DNA of 64,000 nt from Arenibacter sp. 6A1. Lineage in GTDB: Bacteria > Bacteroidota > Bacteroidia > Flavobacteriales > Flavobacteriaceae. The notes under the pieces are model-generated. The model worked only from the letters and a program-made list of their open reading frames with translations, was not told where the DNA came from and searched no databases. The DNA lies in contig NZ_JAAXCQ010000018.1 in NCBI RefSeq assembly GCF_012272855.1, positions 40,861 through 104,860 of the forward strand, in the 5' to 3' direction. A program made the translations under genes and the position numbers. Below, one piece after another: positions 18,598 through 28,227 of the stretch (positions are counted from its first letter, which is position 1; each line of letters starts with the position of its first letter).

Positions 18598-19605
18598 ATG
18601 AAATACATTGTGTGTGAAGAACCAGGAAACTTTCAATTAAAAGAGAAAGAGTCACCAATAAGAAAGTCTGGGGAAGCTCTTTTAAAAATAAACAGAGTAG
18701 GGATTTGTGGTACCGATTTACATGCCTATAGCGGAAATCAACCTTTTTTTACCTATCCTAGAATACTTGGTCATGAACTGGCGGCTCAAATAATGGAAAT
18801 AGAAGACAACAGCAAGGGTATAAAGGTTGGCGACAAAGTGGTAGTAATGCCATATCTTAGTTGTGGCGAATGCATTGCTTGTAGGAACGGGAAAACCAAC
18901 TGCTGTACCCAAATCCAAGTTCTGGGGATACATACTGATGGAGGAATGCAAGAGCAAATCTCCGTTCCAATATCCATTTTGTTGCCCGCCAATAACTTAT
19001 CCGACAATCAGATGTCTATTGTAGAACCTTTGGCCATTGGTGCTCATGCCATTAAGAGGGCTCAACTTGCTAAAGGTGAAACCATTGTCGTAGTGGGATG
19101 TGGTCCCATTGGAATCGGGATTATGAAATTGGCACAGCTAGAAGGTGCCAAAGTAATTGCAGTGGATATGAATCAGGACCGACTCCATTATGCAAAGGAA
19201 AAAATAGGAGTCGATTATATTGTGAATGCCAATAATGACGCAATAAAACAGATCTCTGAGATTACCAACGGGGAACTGGCTACAGTAGTCTTTGATGCCA
19301 CTGGTCACAAAGGAGCCTTGGAATTAGGCCCCTCCTATATGGCACATGGCGGACGGTATGTTTTAGTGGGACTCTCCAAAGGAGAACTTACCTTTAAACA
19401 TCCTGAAATCCATGCTAAAGAAACCACCTTGCTTTGTAGTAGAAATGCAATGGTGGTTGACTTTGAATATGTTATTTCCATGATCGATCAGTTCCCTACC
19501 GATTCCTTCATTACCCATATTGTACATTTTTCAGAAATGAAAGAGCACTTTAATAATTGGCTGGATCCTTCTACTGGAGTCATTAAAGCGACAATCAAAT
19601 TTTGA
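18598..19605 (+). CDS. Zinc-dependent MDR dehydrogenase, L-galactonate 5-dehydrogenase-like
   Basis: A 335-aa medium-chain NAD(P)-dependent alcohol dehydrogenase. Catalytic zinc ligands are in GICGTDLHAYSG (Cys) and LGHE (His); the structural-zinc cysteine cluster is CGECIACRNGKTNCC; the Rossmann loop is VVGCGPIGIG. Overall it resembles sugar-acid and polyol dehydrogenases of the LgoD/YjjN and threonine-dehydrogenase group. It is followed 11 bp later by altronate dehydratase, with tagaturonate reductase downstream. In E. coli those two enzymes act right after L-galactonate oxidation to tagaturonate, so LgoD-type activity is the favoured reading. Alternatives are L-fuconate or other hexonate oxidation. 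It is probably cytosolic. Confidence 0.8.
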   Translation: MKYIVCEEPGNFQLKEKESPIRKSGEALLKINRVGICGTDLHAYSGNQPFFTYPRILGHELAAQIMEIEDNSKGIKVGDKVVVMPYLSCGECIACRNGKTNCCTQIQVLGIHTDGGMQEQISVPISILLPANNLSDNQMSIVEPLAIGAHAIKRAQLAKGETIVVVGCGPIGIGIMKLAQLEGAKVIAVDMNQDRLHYAKEKIGVDYIVNANNDAIKQISEITNGELATVVFDATGHKGALELGPSYMAHGGRYVLVGLSKGELTFKHPEIHAKETTLLCSRNAMVVDFEYVISMIDQFPTDSFITHIVHFSEMKEHFNNWLDPSTGVIKATIKF

Positions 19606-19616
19606 AAATCTCAACT

Positions 19617-21269
19617 ATGTCCGTAACATTTCTACAAATACACCCAGAAGACCTTATCCTTGTCGCACTTCAAGATATGCCGCAAGGCCACCCCATTACT
19701 TTTAATGGCGATACTTTTCCATTAATCTCTAAAATCTCTGCAAAACATAAATTTGCGCTAAAGGATTTTAAACCCAACGATCCCATTATAATGTACGGCA
19801 ACTTAATTGGAAAAGCAACCAAACACATCGCCAAAGGGGAAACCATCACCATAGAAAATGTGGTACATGCCTCCTTCGATTACAGCGTAGGAAAACAACA
19901 ATCAGAATGGATAGCCCCCGATGTAAGCAAATGGAAAGACCGCACTTTTAACGGCTACCACCGCGCCGATGGCCGTGTAGGCACGGCCAACCACTGGTTA
20001 GTTATTCCAATGGTATTCTGCGAAAACAGAAATGTAAATATATTGCGGGAAGCCTTATTGGATGCACTAGGCTATAGCACCGCTAAGGAGTATTTTGTAG
20101 ATGCAGAAGTACTTGTTTCCAAATACAAAGCAGGTGCCAGCAAAGAAGATCTAATGGCGGCATACATTATTAAAACCCCAGAAGAAATTAAAGAAAATCG
20201 CACCTTTCCCAATGTAGATGGAATAAAATTTTTAACCCATGACGGAGGATGTGGTTGTGACCGTGGAGATTCGGATACTCTTTGTAACTTATTGGCAGGT
20301 TATATCACCAATCCTAACGTAGCGGGGGCAACCATTCTTAGTTTGGGATGCCAAAACGCGCAGGTGAAAATTCTAACGGATGCCATTGAAAAACGAGATC
20401 CCAACTTTTCTAAACCCCTATATATTTTAGAACAACAAAAAAGTAAAAGCGAACGCCACTTTATAGAAGATGCCGTAAAACAGACCTTTTTAGGACTTAT
20501 AGAAGCGAATAAAATTAACAGAGAGCCCGCACCTCTTAGTAAATTAACATTAGGACTGGAATGTGGAGGATCTGATGGGTTTTCTGGCATCTCTGCTAAT
20601 CCTGCCCTTGGCCATACTTCCGATCTTTTGGTGGCCTTGGGGGGCGCTACGGTTCTTTCCGAATTTCCGGAATTGAATGGGGTAGAACAAGAACTCATCA
20701 ACCGATGTGAAACAGCAGAAAGTGCGGAGAAATTCGCTCGCCTCATGCGTGCCTATTCGGACAGGGCAGTAGCCATTGGCTCGGGTTTCGAAAACAATCC
20801 ATCACCTGGAAATATTAAGGACGGACTCATTACAGACGCTATGAAATCGGCCGGAGCTGCCAAAAAAGGGGGAACTTCCTTGGTCAAGGAAGTGTTGGAG
20901 TACACAGAACCGGTTACTAAAAAAGGATTAAACCTTCTTTGCACCCCGGGAAATGATGTGGAAAGCACTACCGGATTAGCAGGCTCTGGTTGTAATGTTA
21001 TTGCCTTTACTACAGGCTTGGGCACACCTACGGGAAACCCTGTGACGCCCACTGTTAAAATCTCCAGTAATAACGCCTTGAGTGAACGCATGAAAGACAT
21101 TATCGATTTTAATGCAGGCACTATTATTACTGGGGAAGGCACCATAAAGTCCAAAGGAGAAGAGATTCTGGATTACATCATAGAAGTCGCCAGTGGAAAC
21201 ATTGTCCCGGCAGCAGTACGCTTAGATCAAAACGATTTTATTCCTTGGAAAAGGGGAATTTCTTTGTGA
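19617..21269 (+). CDS. uxaA: Altronate dehydratase UxaA
   Basis: Dehydrates D-altronate to 2-keto-3-deoxy-D-gluconate in the cytosol. The ATG at 19617 (MSVTFLQIHPED) is chosen over a TTG at 19602 that overlaps the preceding stop. The N-terminal SAF domain (about 1-95, KGETITIENVVHAS) is joined to the large UxaA/GarD domain with NGYHRADGRVGTANHW, THDGGCGCDRGDS and GLECGGSDGFSGISANPALG. About 550 aa is normal for the fused form. It is co-transcribed with the dehydrogenase 11 bp upstream. Confidence 0.94.
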   Translation: MSVTFLQIHPEDLILVALQDMPQGHPITFNGDTFPLISKISAKHKFALKDFKPNDPIIMYGNLIGKATKHIAKGETITIENVVHASFDYSVGKQQSEWIAPDVSKWKDRTFNGYHRADGRVGTANHWLVIPMVFCENRNVNILREALLDALGYSTAKEYFVDAEVLVSKYKAGASKEDLMAAYIIKTPEEIKENRTFPNVDGIKFLTHDGGCGCDRGDSDTLCNLLAGYITNPNVAGATILSLGCQNAQVKILTDAIEKRDPNFSKPLYILEQQKSKSERHFIEDAVKQTFLGLIEANKINREPAPLSKLTLGLECGGSDGFSGISANPALGHTSDLLVALGGATVLSEFPELNGVEQELINRCETAESAEKFARLMRAYSDRAVAIGSGFENNPSPGNIKDGLITDAMKSAGAAKKGGTSLVKEVLEYTEPVTKKGLNLLCTPGNDVESTTGLAGSGCNVIAFTTGLGTPTGNPVTPTVKISSNNALSERMKDIIDFNAGTIITGEGTIKSKGEEILDYIIEVASGNIVPAAVRLDQNDFIPWKRGISL

Positions 21270-21921
21270 AATTCAGTAAATTTTTGGTGATTGAGTTTTC
21301 CTGCCGAAGGTAGGGGAAGACGAAGTCACACCTAATTTGTGAATAAAACCTTAGTAAGCAGTGGCAGTTCTCAGTAGGAAAAAACTAATACCGTATCATT
21401 AACATTAGAATAGATATAAGTACAAAGAATTGAGTAGTGAGAATTAGTTTTGAGATACATATTCGGGCTTGCCAGAGAACACGAACTTTAGTTAAAAAAA
21501 AGCTTGAGTTACTGTATGAAAAACAGAGGTTATAAGGTGTGATTAGATCATTATGGTGGAGATATACATTTAATAATCTTTACTTTTATGCTAGAAAAAT
21601 CATTACCCCATACCCTGAATAGTTTACTTTTTATTGTAAAGTTTAAATGATGAATTTTCCCTCCCTTTACTCTAGGCGCTTCGGGAGGAAAGAGGTAATG
21701 AAAATTCAGCTTAGTTTTTCGATTATTTTTATGATAATTGGAGTTCGTTTTGATTTTTAGGCAATATTATTATTTGCCAATCAGCGTCTTGAATAATTAG
21801 TTAGATGATAGATTCTTTACTTTTAAAACTAGAAATAATTATTAACTTTAGCCAGGGAAGTTCTCATTTCTAAATTGCTACATTGATCCATTTGCTCATT
21901 TGTCAAATCAACAAAAAAACA
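21270..21921. other. Gene-free interval between uxaA and uxaB, with an inverted repeat
   Basis: No gene was recognised. At 21651-21708 TGAATTTTC and GAAAATTCA form perfect 9-bp outer arms enclosing CCCTCC and GGGAGG, giving a long imperfect hairpin; it could be a terminator-like structure or the scar of a lost insertion. The last part before uxaB is AT-rich and presumably carries its promoter. Confidence 0.4.
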
Positions 21922-23370
21922 ATGCAAACATTAAACCGTAACAACATAAATAAACGAACCACCCCCTTACCGACCAAAATACTTCAATTTGGAGGTGGAA
22001 ATTTCCTTAGGGCCTTTGTAGACTGGATGGTACAGGTCCTTAACGAGAAGACAAATTTTAACTCGGGCATAGCTATTATTAAGCCAACCGAATATGGGGA
22101 TTATCAAGAATTAAAAAATCAAGACGGACTTTTCACCGTGATTCTAAACGGTATTAAAAACGAACAACAAGTACAGGAGATTAAACGGGTAGATTGTGTT
22201 AATTCCATCATTAACCCCTATACCGAATGGGAACGTTATTTGGAACTTGCCAAAGATCCCCAACTGCGTTTTGTGGTTTCCAATACCACCGAAGCCGGAA
22301 TTAAATTTAATCTAGAGGACGACTTTCAATACACTCCGCCTAAAGAATTCCCTGCAAAACTGACCCTTTTCCTATACTATAGATTCCAGTTTTTTAAACA
22401 AAATCCGTCTAAAGGTCTCATCCATCTGCCTTGCGAGCTAGTAGAAAATAATGGACTTACGCTGCAAAAAGTAGTATTGGAATATGCCAAACATTGGGGG
22501 TTGGGGTCCGATTTCACCTCTTGGATCCTAACGGCTAACCACTTTTGTAATACCTTGGTAGATAGAATTGTATCCGGATATCCAAAAGATCGCGCCAAAG
22601 AAATAGAAGCAGAATTAGGGTACAGGGATCCAATGATGGTCTGCGGGGAATACTACCACAGTTGGGTGATTCAGGCTCCAGAATCGGTACAAAAAGAACT
22701 TCCTTTTGCTCAAACCGATCTCAATGTGCAATTTGTGGCAGATCTAGTCGCCTATCGTGAAATGAAAGTGCGGATATTGAACGGAGCACATACCGCCTTA
22801 GTACCAGTGGCTTATTTAGCAGGAACTCGATGGGTAGATGAAGCCTTGAAACAGCCTAAAATCAGTCGTTTTATAAACGAGCTATTGATGAAAGAGATAA
22901 TCCTAACATTGGATATTCCAGAGAAAGTAAAACAACAGTTTGTTAACGATGTGTTGGATCGATTTAAAAACCCATTTTTAAAACACGAATTGATCAGTAT
23001 TGCCCTTAATAGCACCTCTAAGTTTGTTGCCCGCTTGTTACCTACTCTTAAAGATTACTTAGCCTTGGAGAAAACATTACCCAAAAGGATCGTTTTTGGA
23101 TTGGCTGCGCTACTTTATTTTTACAAAGGGAAATATTATGGGAAGAAAATCGACCTAAAAGACGACCCCAAGGTACTCTCCTTTTTTAACGAAAGTTGGG
23201 GTCAATACGAACGAGAAATAACTTCTTTGGAAGAAACTATGAACCAAATTCTGGCAAATTCAGATATCTGGGGGGAAAACCTTAACGAGATTCCAGGCTT
23301 GACCAAAATGATTATTAGTTTAATTGGTTCCATAGAACAGCAAGGGGTACTAAGTAGCTTGGAAGTTTAA
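21922..23370 (+). CDS. uxaB: Tagaturonate reductase (altronate oxidoreductase) UxaB
   Basis: Reduces D-tagaturonate to D-altronate with NADH, the step before UxaA. The ATG at 21922 (MQTLNRNNIN) is preferred to a TTG at 21883. The product has the mannitol-dehydrogenase Rossmann N-terminus (KILQFGGGNFLRAFVDWM), VVSNTTEAGI and the C-terminal dehydrogenase domain with MKVRILNGAHTALVPVAYLAG, where the Lys and His region matches the family active site. About 480 aa is the usual length. It is separated from uxaA by about 650 bp, so may have its own promoter. Confidence 0.93.
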   Translation: MQTLNRNNINKRTTPLPTKILQFGGGNFLRAFVDWMVQVLNEKTNFNSGIAIIKPTEYGDYQELKNQDGLFTVILNGIKNEQQVQEIKRVDCVNSIINPYTEWERYLELAKDPQLRFVVSNTTEAGIKFNLEDDFQYTPPKEFPAKLTLFLYYRFQFFKQNPSKGLIHLPCELVENNGLTLQKVVLEYAKHWGLGSDFTSWILTANHFCNTLVDRIVSGYPKDRAKEIEAELGYRDPMMVCGEYYHSWVIQAPESVQKELPFAQTDLNVQFVADLVAYREMKVRILNGAHTALVPVAYLAGTRWVDEALKQPKISRFINELLMKEIILTLDIPEKVKQQFVNDVLDRFKNPFLKHELISIALNSTSKFVARLLPTLKDYLALEKTLPKRIVFGLAALLYFYKGKYYGKKIDLKDDPKVLSFFNESWGQYEREITSLEETMNQILANSDIWGENLNEIPGLTKMIISLIGSIEQQGVLSSLEV

Positions 23371-23862
23371 TTATAAACCATTAAGTGCGATTAGTACTAA
23401 GATTCATTATATAGAGCCTTAATTTTATAAAAGTGTGTCCATAGGCTTTATTTTCTTTTAGCTTATAAAGAATCTATAATCATATTGAATTGTAATCTAG
23501 AGAATTAACTGCAGTTGTAAGAACTATAGATCTCAACTCTTAGAGAAGTTTACAGTTGATAATTTAAAAACAGAAATGTTATTATGGTATATTTTATTTA
23601 TTTCAGTGAACAACAAAATACAAGAGTAACTTTTACGCCAAAGGAATACTGTAGGCGAATTAATATTTAAACAAATATCATATCTTCAAATATGGTAATA
23701 TTTGGAATTGAAGGATAGCAATTTATAAAATATCACCATTCATCTAATTCACTGACAATTAGACTAAAAAATCTTGATGGAAAACCACATATTTTGTATC
23801 TTATTGGAAGTAAAAGTACCCCTACAATTAAGTCTATTCATATAACTTTTAAAATTAAATTC
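23371..23862. other. AT-rich gene-free interval before the conjugative-element genes
   Basis: No ORF or known repeat recognised. It lies between the sugar-acid genes and the first genes that look element-borne, so a left attachment site could be here, but no tRNA end or direct repeat was identified. Confidence 0.3.
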
Positions 23863-24132
23863 ATGCAAGTCGTTTGTCTTCAGGAAGAAGCATTTTATGC
23901 CTTATTTGATAAGGTGGTGGAACACATTGAATCCAGCCGAAAAAACAAACCAGCTAAATGGATAGACGGGGAAGAGGCAATGTTAATACTTAATATTAAA
24001 TCTACCTCCACTTTACAGAAATTAAGGGATGAAGGAAAGATTAGGTTTTCACAACCCCAAAAGAGAATTATTCTGTACGATAGAGATTCCTTACATGAAT
24101 ATATAGAAAAACATGTGCGCGAAACATTTTAA
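23863..24132 (+). CDS. Small helix-turn-helix (excisionase/MerR-like) DNA-binding protein
   Basis: The frame is open from 23794, but the ATG at 23863 gives the usual start (MQVVCLQEEAFYALFDKVVEHI). After a helical lead come WIDGEEAMLILNIKSTSTLQKLRDEGKIRFSQPQKRIILYDRDSLHEYIE, split here for description: a winged-helix of the HTH_17/excisionase type with the characteristic SxxTLQKLRDEGKI recognition helix and a wing. Similar small proteins accompany Bacteroidota integrative elements as excisionase or regulatory factors. The next gene starts 3 bp later. Confidence 0.75.
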   Translation: MQVVCLQEEAFYALFDKVVEHIESSRKNKPAKWIDGEEAMLILNIKSTSTLQKLRDEGKIRFSQPQKRIILYDRDSLHEYIEKHVRETF

Positions 24133-24135
24133 GAT

Positions 24136-24408
24136 ATGAAGAAAGAAACAAAAGTAGATCGTGATTATCTACAGGCCTTTAATCTTGGGTATGAATTGGC
24201 CAAAGAGCTCAATTTATCCTCCCCAATGTTCAAGGGGCTAGATTCAGAAGACAGTCATCTAAATGCGATGCAAGCTGGTATGGCGGAATTCAATGACGAA
24301 TTAAAAAAAAGTAAGGGTAATAGGCATACAAATTCGGTAGACCAGCAACATGGTAGAAGTTTGGGTTCAAGCAATGGCGAGGAAAAAGGGTGGAATCAAT
24401 CTTTATAA
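24136..24408 (+). CDS. Small conserved-looking hypothetical protein
   Basis: A 90-aa acidic-basic protein, start 3 bp after the preceding HTH gene, hence co-translated with it. The first 60 residues look folded (YLQAFNLGYELAKELNLSSPMF, DSHLNAMQAGMAEFNDELKK), the last 30 are polar and probably disordered. No catalytic motif or membrane segment. I recognise the pairing with an excisionase-like gene but not a function. Confidence 0.6.
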   Translation: MKKETKVDRDYLQAFNLGYELAKELNLSSPMFKGLDSEDSHLNAMQAGMAEFNDELKKSKGNRHTNSVDQQHGRSLGSSNGEEKGWNQSL

Positions 24409-24430
24409 TGTTGCCTAATAGCCACACTCC

Positions 24431-24560
24431 ATGTTCCTGCGGAAGTTGAAAAAACTTTCGACTTCATGCACCCCTAGCGTACGATCTGCGCCCGTACCGT
24501 TTCGGACGTTTTTTGACTTTGGTTTTTCAACCTCCTCGAAACCGCACATAAACGCAAATA
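24431..24560. repeat. Structured repeat, copy A
   Basis: Left flank ATGTTCCTGCGGAAG (24431-24445) and right flank CCTCCTCGAAACCGCACATA (24531-24550) match copies B-D. Between them GTTGAAAAAAC (24445-24455) pairs with GTTTTTCAAC (24522-24531). The 64-codon open frame across it is not considered coding. Confidence 0.65.
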
Positions 24561-24679
24561 GCGCTGAAAAAGCACCATTTGCCTTTAATTCCCCACCACT
24601 AGAATCAAGAAATGATTTTTTTTAGTACTCTATTGATAATCAGAATTTTTATATTTATAACGCTCTAAAATAGATAGTT

Positions 24680-25165
24680 ATGAGATTAAACTTAATTATT
24701 TCCCTTATTGTCCCTATTTTTTTTACCCTCTCCTGTAGTAAAGATGATGCAAACGTTCCGGATTCCGACAGAAGTAAGGCCTTACTTGGTCAATGGGAGT
24801 ATCAAGCGATAATGACTGATAGAGCGGTGGATATCAATGGTGACGGAACGGTTAATATCGATTTGTTCAATACCCAAGAAATTAGGCAATGTATAAAGGA
24901 CAACCTCACCTTTTTTACTGAGATGGGGGAAGGAGAAAAAGGATTGTATGCGATTAACGAAAACGGCTTGTCATGTGATGAGCAATCTCCTTTTTCTACT
25001 ATTGAGGAGGATAGCTACGAGCTAATAAATAATTCGATAATTCGGTTTGATAATAGGAATGAGATGAGAATTATCGACTTTACCAGAACGAAGTTAATAG
25101 TTGAATCAAATGATACTTTGGGGGATGAGAATGTAATAGTTACAATCACATTTAAAAAAAGTTAG
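24680..25165 (+). CDS. Lipocalin-like lipoprotein of unknown function
   Basis: A 161-aa product with a lipoprotein signal (FFTLSC, Cys19) and then SKDDA, followed by LLGQWEYQAI, the start typical of small lipocalin-like (DUF5004/lipocalin_5-type) Bacteroidota lipoproteins that report a short beta-barrel. It ends 13 bp from the convergent traQ-like gene. Role unknown; being inside the conjugative region it may be cargo or surface exclusion, which is speculation. Confidence 0.7.
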   Translation: MRLNLIISLIVPIFFTLSCSKDDANVPDSDRSKALLGQWEYQAIMTDRAVDINGDGTVNIDLFNTQEIRQCIKDNLTFFTEMGEGEKGLYAINENGLSCDEQSPFSTIEEDSYELINNSIIRFDNRNEMRIIDFTRTKLIVESNDTLGDENVIVTITFKKS

Positions 25166-25177
25166 GAATAAATAAAT

Positions 25178-28100
25178 TTAAACTCGTATGATATGTCCGG
25201 TACCTTTTTCACTCCATTGTCCATTCGTATCTAAAACCCTGACTTGATAAGGTTGGTCTTGATATCGTAGTTTACTCTCCTTGGGCTCTTCCTCAAGTTC
25301 AAAATAGCGTTCTACCCCGGATCCTTTGGCGTCGTTATAATTGAATAACATGGTATCCCATCGGTTATCTTTTTTATTATAAATACGTACTTCTACCTGT
25401 TGAAGGTTGGCACCGTTATAGGCCTCGGAACAATTGGCGGCAAAACAAGTATAAATGCGGATGACATAGTCACACCCATTAAGTCCCCCACAATTAATAT
25501 TATGTTTTTCACCTTTAACCGCTACGGTTGGCTTTTTCAACATTTCTATAGATTCACTGGTAGTTTGAGATATACCCGTTGAATTTTCTACCCGAAAATT
25601 AATAGTGAAAGTATCGTCGATTTCCGGATAAAACTGCATAGCTACCGAACCGTATTCCAAAGGGATCACTTCCCCTTCTCTATAAATTTTTCCCTGATGG
25701 TTAATATAACCGCCGTTCATGCCTGAGAATTGAAACGTCATTTCATAGGTAATAGAAGGGTCATGTCCGGAAGTGGCGTTGGTGACCACATTGATCAAAA
25801 ACGGTTGATCCTCGAACTTGTCTTGGGTCGACTGGCTTACGGTAAGATCAAAGAACTCCTCATATTTTTGAAAATCGATGGAAACGTTGGCTGTTTTTTC
25901 TGCTTGGGAGGAAGACCTCACCGTAAAAGCGACTTGATGGTTGTCTTCGATTAATCCTGTGTACATTCCTTGGAAAGAACCAATTGGAACGCTAAAACCT
26001 TCTCCTGCTGCATAAGTTTCCCCATTAAACTCGAAAGTCCCGTTACTGTTTCCGGAAGAGAAATACATGGTATAGCTGTCTCCTCCAATGCCTATTTCCG
26101 TGATGTTGAAGTTGACAGCTACAGGCGTTTCCGTATATGTTTGGGATTGAGTTGCATTTGCGGAAAAATTATAATCTTTGGGAGATACAGTAACACTAAC
26201 AGCCACTGATTTTTCTAGACCAGTATCGTTTTGGACATAAAAGACCAATTCAACATTGCTTTCATCGGTACCCTCCAAGCTCCAATTGAAATTCCCTTTA
26301 GGAACCTCATAAATGTTGCCTGAACTTACGGCTATGCCGTTCTCATTTTTAATAAGAGCATTTCCGTTAATACTGTAGCGCATCTTATAATTGGAGGTAC
26401 CCACGTGCTCGGAAATATTAAAGTTTAGAGAGGTTGTTTCTCCAACAGAAATATCTGATTTCTGGCTCCCTGCGGTAAAAATGAAATCAATTTGTTTATA
26501 CTCAATCGTGGTACTGGCAGTATGGGTGATATTCGCACTGGATTCAACACTAATAACAATATTGTGTTGTCCGGGTTCTGCTCCAATGTAAACAACGTTG
26601 TTATTATTTGGGTTCAATTGAAATTTTTCCCCTGGACCATATGTAGTTCCGTTTACCTGTAACGAACTATTTTTTCCTGATGAATAAAAGGCTTCGTACA
26701 GATCGTTGGTTCCTTCAGGGATTTCATCGATATCTATGATGGTTATGATAGGTGTGTTGACAAATTCTGAGGTTTTGGAAGGGGTAATATTTAAAGTGAA
26801 ATCGTTCTGTTTGGTTTCCAGATCAATTAATACAGGGCCCACTTCCTGACCGTAATTATCGGTTACCATAAATGAAATTTGGTGAGAGCCCAAGGATTCA
26901 GGATAATAGAATAGGGAGATGTCGCCTATATTCACGTCGTACTCTTTTGAGTTTTGTAAGATGGTACCGTCTCCCTTTTCAACCCTTCCGTTTCCTTCTA
27001 GAATCTGATGCGATAAACTATATTGAATGTTTTGAGTATTTCCGTTAGATTTTAAATTGAAATTCAATTGGGTGCGCTCATTGATAAAAACAGAGTTGCT
27101 CTCCGAATTTCCAGTAAATGAGAAGGGAATATTTGCTACTTCGATCTCCACACTATCCCTTTTGGTTTGTCCATTGGTATCCCTAACTGAAAAATAGATT
27201 TTTCGTTTACCCAATACATTGCTCGTGAAAGTATAATTATAGGAATTAGGTATAATTGCTCTATATTGCCCTGGCTCCAGAACACCACCATTTTGATCCC
27301 TTACGGTTCCACCCCCTAGGCTAGTAGCGGCGAATGAATGTGTAATTTCATAGTTCACCTTAGATTCGTTATTTTGTGGTTTAAGGTCTACTGCGATTGC
27401 CAAATTAGTGTCTAGCTCTACTACAGTGGAAGCTGCCGTTGTGTTGAAAGTAAATTCTAGATTTACTACATTAAACAATAGTTCTTCGGTTATGGTAGCT
27501 CCGTCCGGGGCTTTGGCAGTTAAGCTAAGTTTATGCTCTCCCAAGGTTTCAGGAAGATATCTCAGTTCCGTTATCCCCTTAGGTAGGAAAAAGGGAGTTC
27601 CAGCATCGAAAGGTTGGTCGTCAACATATAGTTTTCCAGTACCGTCTTGGATTTGATATGTAATCTCAAAATCGTTTTTGTTGTTGGGGTTTAGTGTTTC
27701 CTTGTCCCGAAGCAACGTAGCATTGATTGGGTTTTTGGAATTTATGATAAACTCGGTATTCCCTTTGTTCAAAAGAAAACTAAAACTAGCATAGTTGGCA
27801 TTGTATACTAGGCTGAGTTCTTTTTTATTTGCATTGGTGTCCCATGCCAAAAACTTTACTTTGTGCGTTCCTGTATCGACGGCCACATAATTGTAATTCC
27901 ATTGTCGTTTTTTTACCAGCAAGGTATCGTTGGGTCGGATAGTATCCCCCTCTATAGAAATAAAGTGCCCTTTCTTATTGTTGGGAAGGTATTTAACGAA
28001 ATATTCTACAGTTGAAATTTCTTTTTCTGGGGTTATCGAGAATGAGGTCCTCGTATTCTCAAATAGGAAGGTTTCCGGATGGTGCTCCCCGACAAAGGAA

Positions 28101-28216
28101 AAATTGAAACTATCTAGTATTAGCTCTTCAAAATCTTTGCTACAGGAAAATATCAGAATGAGGAGAGCACTTAATAGACCTAAGGGAAGAAATGTATTTT
28201 GATTAATTTTTTTCAT
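25178..28216 (-). CDS. Very large TraQ-like conjugation lipoprotein with about eight Ig-like repeats
   Basis: Last gene of the tra operon. The 1012-aa product has a lipoprotein signal (ILIFSC, Cys25). It then repeats a roughly 105-115-residue unit about eight times, each beginning F-x-F/L with S..T..N-type turns and containing a G-x-G, a Y.VP.G or LPKG-type turn, Y-P-E..G.H and a closing beta strand: starts near residues 37, 143, 248, 365, 474, 573, 678 and 783. TraQ of Bacteroides CTnDOT-type elements carries one such domain (DUF3872). The tail (about 895-1012) differs and holds four Cys. Placement 12 bp after traO supports a transfer role, probably as a long surface filament or mating-contact protein. 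Confidence 0.7.
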   Translation of the reverse strand: MKKINQNTFLPLGLLSALLILIFSCSKDFEELILDSFNFSFVGEHHPETFLFENTRTSFSITPEKEISTVEYFVKYLPNNKKGHFISIEGDTIRPNDTLLVKKRQWNYNYVAVDTGTHKVKFLAWDTNANKKELSLVYNANYASFSFLLNKGNTEFIINSKNPINATLLRDKETLNPNNKNDFEITYQIQDGTGKLYVDDQPFDAGTPFFLPKGITELRYLPETLGEHKLSLTAKAPDGATITEELLFNVVNLEFTFNTTAASTVVELDTNLAIAVDLKPQNNESKVNYEITHSFAATSLGGGTVRDQNGGVLEPGQYRAIIPNSYNYTFTSNVLGKRKIYFSVRDTNGQTKRDSVEIEVANIPFSFTGNSESNSVFINERTQLNFNLKSNGNTQNIQYSLSHQILEGNGRVEKGDGTILQNSKEYDVNIGDISLFYYPESLGSHQISFMVTDNYGQEVGPVLIDLETKQNDFTLNITPSKTSEFVNTPIITIIDIDEIPEGTNDLYEAFYSSGKNSSLQVNGTTYGPGEKFQLNPNNNNVVYIGAEPGQHNIVISVESSANITHTASTTIEYKQIDFIFTAGSQKSDISVGETTSLNFNISEHVGTSNYKMRYSINGNALIKNENGIAVSSGNIYEVPKGNFNWSLEGTDESNVELVFYVQNDTGLEKSVAVSVTVSPKDYNFSANATQSQTYTETPVAVNFNITEIGIGGDSYTMYFSSGNSNGTFEFNGETYAAGEGFSVPIGSFQGMYTGLIEDNHQVAFTVRSSSQAEKTANVSIDFQKYEEFFDLTVSQSTQDKFEDQPFLINVVTNATSGHDPSITYEMTFQFSGMNGGYINHQGKIYREGEVIPLEYGSVAMQFYPEIDDTFTINFRVENSTGISQTTSESIEMLKKPTVAVKGEKHNINCGGLNGCDYVIRIYTCFAANCSEAYNGANLQQVEVRIYNKKDNRWDTMLFNYNDAKGSGVERYFELEEEPKESKLRYQDQPYQVRVLDTNGQWSEKGTGHIIRV

Positions 28217-28227
28217 CTTACTTGGGT

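Noticed and set aside
24431..24625. 64-codon + ORF
   Set aside because: It runs across structured-repeat copy A, has low-complexity composition, and no homologous frame in the other copies.
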